A stretch of DNA of 61,964 nucleotides from contig JAEWWJ010000100.1 in NCBI GenBank assembly GCA_023396415.1, forward strand, positions 1-61,964, in the 5' to 3' direction. This DNA comes from Bacteroidota bacterium (GTDB lineage Bacteria; Bacteroidota; Bacteroidia; Bacteroidales; F082). Shown in pieces: positions 58,241 through 61,964 of the stretch (its first letter is position 1; every line of letters starts with the position of its first letter). Below the pieces are notes generated by a model that saw only the letters and a program-made list of their open reading frames with translations, ran no database searches and was not told the origin of the DNA. The position numbers were made by a program, and so were the translations under genes.

Positions 58241-58675
58241 ATGTTTTCAAAAGCATGTGAATACGGTATTAAGGCAGCCATTTTTATTGCTGCAAATTCG
58301 CACCATGACATTCGGGTGAGTTTAAGCAGCATTTCCATTGGCATTGATTCGCCAAAAGCATATACAGCTAAAGTGCTGCAGCAGCTTACAAAAAACCATA
58401 TAATTGATTCGGTGAAAGGTCCAGCCGGCGGCTTTGCAATCGAAAAAAAACGGGTGCAAACGCTCATGCTGCGCGAAATTGTTTCGGCCATTGATGGCGA
58501 TGCCATCTTTACCGAATGTGGCTTGGGATTTCAAAACTGCAACGAAGATCAACCCTGCCCGTTGCATTACAAATATAAGTACATCAGAAATGACTTGAAA
58601 CAAATGCTTGAAACCACTTCTTTGTTTGACTTATTGCAAAACATTGACAAAGGTATGTCGTTTTTAAAACGTTGA
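58241..58675 (+). CDS. Rrf2 family transcriptional regulator, probable iron-sulfur sensor
   Basis: The 144-residue protein has the Rrf2 winged helix (ACEYGIKAAIFIA at the start, SPKAYTAKVLQQLTKNHIID as recognition region, KGPAGGFAI as wing). Three cysteines, Cys93, Cys100 and Cys106, sit where IscR and NsrR bind an Fe-S cluster. ATG 58241 is preferred to the TTG one codon upstream. The gene is followed 117 bases later by an iron-sulfur repair protein, so a nitric-oxide or iron-sulfur stress sensor is likely, but the signal cannot be read from sequence. Confidence 0.92.
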   Translation: MFSKACEYGIKAAIFIAANSHHDIRVSLSSISIGIDSPKAYTAKVLQQLTKNHIIDSVKGPAGGFAIEKKRVQTLMLREIVSAIDGDAIFTECGLGFQNCNEDQPCPLHYKYKYIRNDLKQMLETTSLFDLLQNIDKGMSFLKR

Positions 58676-58792
58676 CATCATGAACGCATCTTCAAACAGC
58701 CAACCATTAAGTTGACCGATAAACCATTAACAATTAAAATATTTTAATTAACCCTTTAAAAATCAATTTTAAACCCTTTAAATCTATATCAA

Positions 58793-59524
58793 ATGACAAT
58801 ACAAGAAAATCAAATCATTGGTACATTGGTGGCAAACGACTACCGCGCGGCCTCTGTATTTAAAAAATATGGCATTGATTTTTGTTGCCAAGGCAACAGA
58901 ACCATTCAAGATGCTTGTGAAGCCAAAGCCATTGACAGTGAGTTAGTTCTAAAAGACTTAGAAAACCTTTCGCAGGCGAGTGGTAGCGGTACAACCGATT
59001 TTAGGTCGTGGCCATTGGATTTGCTGGCCGACTATATCACCAAAAAGCATCACCGCTATGTGGAGCAAAAATCAACTGAAATAAAGCCCTATCTCGATAA
59101 AATTTGTCAGGTTCATGGCGATCGCCATCCTGAGCTTTTGGAAATTTCGGCTTTGTTTCATGCCGCTGCCGGAATTTTGGCGCAACACATGAAAAAAGAA
59201 GAGCTTTTGCTGTTTCCTTTTGTGCATAAAATGGTAGAGGCTAAGAGCAGTGGCGCAAAAGTGGAATTGCCCCATTTTGGCTCTATCGAAAATCCAATTC
59301 GCGCCATGGAGGAAGAGCATTCCATTGAAGGTGAGCGGTTTAGGAAAATTGAATCTTTAAGCAACAACTATACCCCGCCCGAAGATGCTTGCAACACATA
59401 CAGGGTAACCATCGCTTTACTCAAGGAGTTTGAAGAAGATTTGCATCACCACATTCACCTGGAAAACAATATTTTATTCCCTAAGGCCATTGCCCTTGAA
59501 AAAGAATTGGTTGCAGCTGTCTAA
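58793..59524 (+). CDS. ric: Iron-sulfur cluster repair di-iron protein (RIC/ScdA/YtfE)
   Basis: RIC proteins repair Fe-S clusters damaged by nitric oxide or oxidants. The 243 residues begin with the ScdA_N domain carrying the CC motif GIDFCCQGN near residue 30. A hemerythrin-like four-helix di-iron domain follows with iron ligands in KKHHRYVEQK near 85, HMKKEELLLFP near 133, EEEHSIEGE near 177 and HHHIHLENNILFP near 222. It sits downstream of the Rrf2 regulator, as in several nitrosative-stress loci. Two copies of AACCCTTTAAA lie in its leader (58750 and 58772) and could be regulatory. Confidence 0.95.
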   Translation: MTIQENQIIGTLVANDYRAASVFKKYGIDFCCQGNRTIQDACEAKAIDSELVLKDLENLSQASGSGTTDFRSWPLDLLADYITKKHHRYVEQKSTEIKPYLDKICQVHGDRHPELLEISALFHAAAGILAQHMKKEELLLFPFVHKMVEAKSSGAKVELPHFGSIENPIRAMEEEHSIEGERFRKIESLSNNYTPPEDACNTYRVTIALLKEFEEDLHHHIHLENNILFPKAIALEKELVAAV

Positions 59525-59607
59525 TTTGGTTTGCTGTAAACGCTTCTTCAGCATACACCAAACATTTTATCTAGGTCCGTTGATTGGAGCTTGTGATTTG
59601 TAACAAA

Positions 59608-59645
59608 AAAAAGGCTGTCTAATGTAATTTAGATAGCCTTTTGTT
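59608..59645. terminator. Bidirectional terminator between ric and aspA
   Basis: AAGGCTGTCTAA pairs with TTAGATAGCCTT across a short loop, with A and T runs on either side, suitable for both converging genes. Confidence 0.85.
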
Positions 59646-59671
59646 GTACTCGAAAGTTAAAAAAAATATTT

Positions 59672-61537
59672 TTAGCCTTGCTTGGGCATATGTTTTGGCC
59701 CAATCATATTTTTTGGATCGAGGGCTTCGTCTAAGGCTTCTTTGGTCATAAGATTTTGCTCCAGCACCAATTCATACACACTGCGGTTGCCTTCTAACGC
59801 ATCTTTGGCCAACTTATTAGAGGCTTCATAACCGATGATGGGATTGAGCGCCGTAACCAAACCAATGCTGTTGTACACCATTTCGCGGCAATGTTCCTCG
59901 TTGGCAGTGATGCCTTTGATGCAGCGGTAATTTAAGGTGTGCATGCCGTTTTTCAGCATTTCAATAGATTCAAAGATGCTATAAACGATAATCGGCTCCA
60001 TCACGTTAAGTTCCAACTGACCAGCTTCGGCGGCAAGGGTAACGGTGAGGTCGTTTCCAATCACTTTAAAGGCAATTTGATTGACTACCTCCGGAATAAC
60101 GGGATTCACCTTTCCGGGCATGATGGTGCTTCCGGGCTGCATAGGAGGGAGGTTGATTTCATTCAATCCGGCACGTGGTCCAGATGAAAGCAAACGCAAG
60201 TCGTTGGAAATCTTAGATAGCTTGACAGCCAATCTTTTAACCGCCGATGAATACATGATGAAAGCACCCGTATCTTGTGTGGCTTCAACCAAATTCGTTG
60301 CCAAAACGATGGGTTTTCCGGTAATTTCACGTAGGTGTTCAATCACTACTCCGCTGTAGCGCGGATCGGCGTTGATGCCTGTTCCAATGGCCGTTCCGCC
60401 CATATTCACTTCAAGGAATAGCTCCACATTTTGGTTCAGCCGCGCGATCTCCTCTTCGAGTAAAACGGAATAAGCTTCAAAAGCTTGTCCAAGAGTCATA
60501 GGCACAGCGTCTTGCAACTGGGTGCGTCCCATTTTAATGACATGTGCAAATTCAACAGCTTTTGCTCTAAAGCTGACAATCAATTCTTTGAGCACGGCCA
60601 CCAACTTTTCGTTGCTGCGTATGATCGCTATTTTGATGGCTGTTGGATAAGCATCGTTGGTGGATTGCGACAGGTTGACATGGTTGTTCGGATGGCAATG
60701 TTCGTACTTTCCACGTTCGTAACCTAAAATTTCGAGTGCGCGGTTGGCAATCACCTCATTGGCGTTCATATTGGTTGAAGTGCCGGCACCCCCTTGAATC
60801 ATATCTACCACAAAGTGGAAGGCATATTTTCCGTTGATGATTTCTTGACATGCACTGATGATGGCATCAGCCAGCGGTTTGCTCAACAAACCCAAATCAT
60901 AGTTGGCCTTGGCTGCGGCCAGCTTAACGATAGCCAACGATTCGCCAAGAACGGGGAAGAAGTTGAGCTGAACGCCCGAGATGTTGAAATTTTCGAGTGC
61001 ACGCAAGGTTTGTATGCCGTAGTAATATTCGTAAGGCACCTCGCGGTAGCCCAACAAATCATGCTCGGTGCGGGTGCGGCCCGATTCGTACTGGGCTGCC
61101 GAGCTGATCATACGGGCATTAGCCTGACGCATACGGCGCGAAATGACCCGCGAAATATTAGAGAAAATTTTGAGTGCCGTGGGACCGTTTTGTTCAAAAA
61201 ACAAACGTTTCAACAACAATACGGTGGTGTTTTGCTTTGCCCGAGCGCTGGTGCTGTGCGGCGATTCCTCTGTCAGCGATCCCTCACCTAAAAAATCGAG
61301 GCGGCTGAAGTAACTGAGCTTTGTTTCGGCCCCCAAGGCTGATTTTTTAAAGAGTTCGACCTCTCCGGTGTAAATCATATAAATGGCCTCGCGGGGATTG
61401 CTTTCCTGAAACAGATATTCCCCAACAGCATACTCCCGCTCTTCAACGGCAGCCGCTACTTGTTCAATTTCTTCGGCACTTAGGCCTTTAAATAATTCAA
61501 TGTCGGTGATAAACCGATTGATTTCTTTAACTCCCAT
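59672..61537 (-). CDS. aspA: Aspartate ammonia-lyase with N-terminal cyclic-nucleotide-binding domain
   Basis: The 621-residue protein joins a Crp-type cNMP-binding domain (about residues 1-140: FKGLSAEEIEQVAAAVEERE, GEYLFQESNPREAIYMIYTG, FLGEGSLTEESPHSTSARA) to a full aspartase (about 155-621). The lyase part has GTSTNMNANEVIAN, STNDAYPTAIKIA and the fumarase/aspartase signature GSTIMPGKVNP. Aspartase releases ammonia from aspartate, giving fumarate. The cNMP domain keeps the strand layout, but the phosphate-binding cassette (usually GE..x...R.A) reads GEGSLTEESPHSTSARA, which retains GE and an arginine. Ligand binding is thus plausible but unproven. Confidence 0.95.
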   Translation of the reverse strand: MGVKEINRFITDIELFKGLSAEEIEQVAAAVEEREYAVGEYLFQESNPREAIYMIYTGEVELFKKSALGAETKLSYFSRLDFLGEGSLTEESPHSTSARAKQNTTVLLLKRLFFEQNGPTALKIFSNISRVISRRMRQANARMISSAAQYESGRTRTEHDLLGYREVPYEYYYGIQTLRALENFNISGVQLNFFPVLGESLAIVKLAAAKANYDLGLLSKPLADAIISACQEIINGKYAFHFVVDMIQGGAGTSTNMNANEVIANRALEILGYERGKYEHCHPNNHVNLSQSTNDAYPTAIKIAIIRSNEKLVAVLKELIVSFRAKAVEFAHVIKMGRTQLQDAVPMTLGQAFEAYSVLLEEEIARLNQNVELFLEVNMGGTAIGTGINADPRYSGVVIEHLREITGKPIVLATNLVEATQDTGAFIMYSSAVKRLAVKLSKISNDLRLLSSGPRAGLNEINLPPMQPGSTIMPGKVNPVIPEVVNQIAFKVIGNDLTVTLAAEAGQLELNVMEPIIVYSIFESIEMLKNGMHTLNYRCIKGITANEEHCREMVYNSIGLVTALNPIIGYEASNKLAKDALEGNRSVYELVLEQNLMTKEALDEALDPKNMIGPKHMPKQG

Positions 61538-61656
61538 AAGACATAAATTTTAATGTTGTATGATATTTTCAGTCGTTTTCCCAAGCAAGGAAGGCGAGAT
61601 TTTGCAGTAATTTGACGTAACTTTTAAAGGCATCATTTTCTTCACCTAATTTGTTG

Positions 61657-61686
61657 CAAAGTTAGCCTTATTCGGCAGCTTATCAA
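61657..61686 (-). promoter_or_regulatory. Promoter TTG-N19-TAACTTTG of aspA
   Basis: Minus-strand TTG (61686-61684) and TAACTTTG (61664-61657) are exactly 19 bases apart. The leader would be about 110 bases. Confidence 0.65.
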
Positions 61687-61964
61687 GGGATTCGCGAAAT
61701 GTTTTTGAGGTGGGAGCTGTTTGAAATTCAAGATTTATCCCGCAGCTGCAAAACAAGAGTTCAAGAATTTGGGGCACTTCGACATTTCGCCTATGATCAG
61801 TGACCACTTGGCCAGTGGGAAAATTTGAAAGTTAAGACCATGAATCGCTGTATTCGCCTTAGCGAGGAATCACTACTTGTTTGAGTTTCAAAACTTACAG
61901 CCAGCTTCTCAAAACATACTGTTTGAACTCTGCATAATGCACTAATGAATAAGCAAAAAAACTT
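61687..61964. other. Right-edge stretch without a recognised gene
   Basis: No coding, RNA or repeat feature could be supported in the last 278 bases; a gene may begin beyond the window. Confidence 0.5.

Overview
The window reads as a chromosomal segment of a Bacteroidota bacterium. The evidence is phylum-typical genes (type IX secretion C-terminal sorting domains, a Rho with a very long disordered insert, DUF3078, DUF4293, LEA14-like and TonB C-terminal proteins, a fused alpha/beta 2-oxoacid dehydrogenase E1). In addition, many start codons are preceded by the Bacteroidota -7 promoter motif TAnnTTTG, often with TTG or TTTG 17-23 bases further upstream. The species cannot be named from sequence alone.

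Layout. 1-1178: cation:proton antiporter cut by the left edge. 1519-5370: carotenoid operon crtI-crtB-unknown-idi-crtZ, closed by a clear terminator. 5461-9174: small envelope proteins, a lipoprotein and typA. 9283-14965: lipoate ligase, then a likely operon of a 2-oxoadipate dioxygenase/decarboxylase (HglS type), a YdiJ-like D-2-hydroxyglutarate dehydrogenase and a DUF89 protein. 14992-17009: lipoprotein, VF530 protein and a CrtA-like monooxygenase. 17270-21195: hybrid-domain sensor kinase with two response regulators. 21342-28415: FG-GAP/ASPIC secreted protein, metallo-hydrolase, ureohydrolase, and a minus-strand run of acylphosphatase, unknown, crcB, DUF493-like and LpxR-like genes.

28441-39675 is an AT-rich accessory region. 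It holds a type II restriction-modification pair whose endonuclease has an in-frame TAA directly after its PD motif, a decayed 213-base duplicate of the mcrB Walker A region joined to an IS66-like transposase remnant, and an intact mcrBC pair. It also holds an arylamine N-acetyltransferase, a HutD/Ves protein, a beta-lactamase-fold hydrolase with homopolymer frameshifts, and several repeat clusters.

39676-61537 returns to core genes: fused 2-oxoacid dehydrogenase E1, cysH, mpl, rho, DUF4293, phosphoesterase, DUF3078, double-TonB_C protein, rlmB and prfC. These are followed by a 1068-residue T9SS protein with duplicated, interleaved domains and a T9SS pseudogene carrying two stops and two frameshifts. 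The segment ends with an Rrf2 regulator beside an iron-sulfur repair protein (probably a nitrosative-stress pair) and an aspartase with an N-terminal cyclic-nucleotide-binding domain.

No tRNA, rRNA, CRISPR array or complete mobile element was seen. The strongest candidates for new biology are the interleaved PKD/carboxypeptidase-regulatory architecture, the cNMP-domain aspartase, the palindrome over the Rrf2 promoter, and the recent decay of the restriction island.
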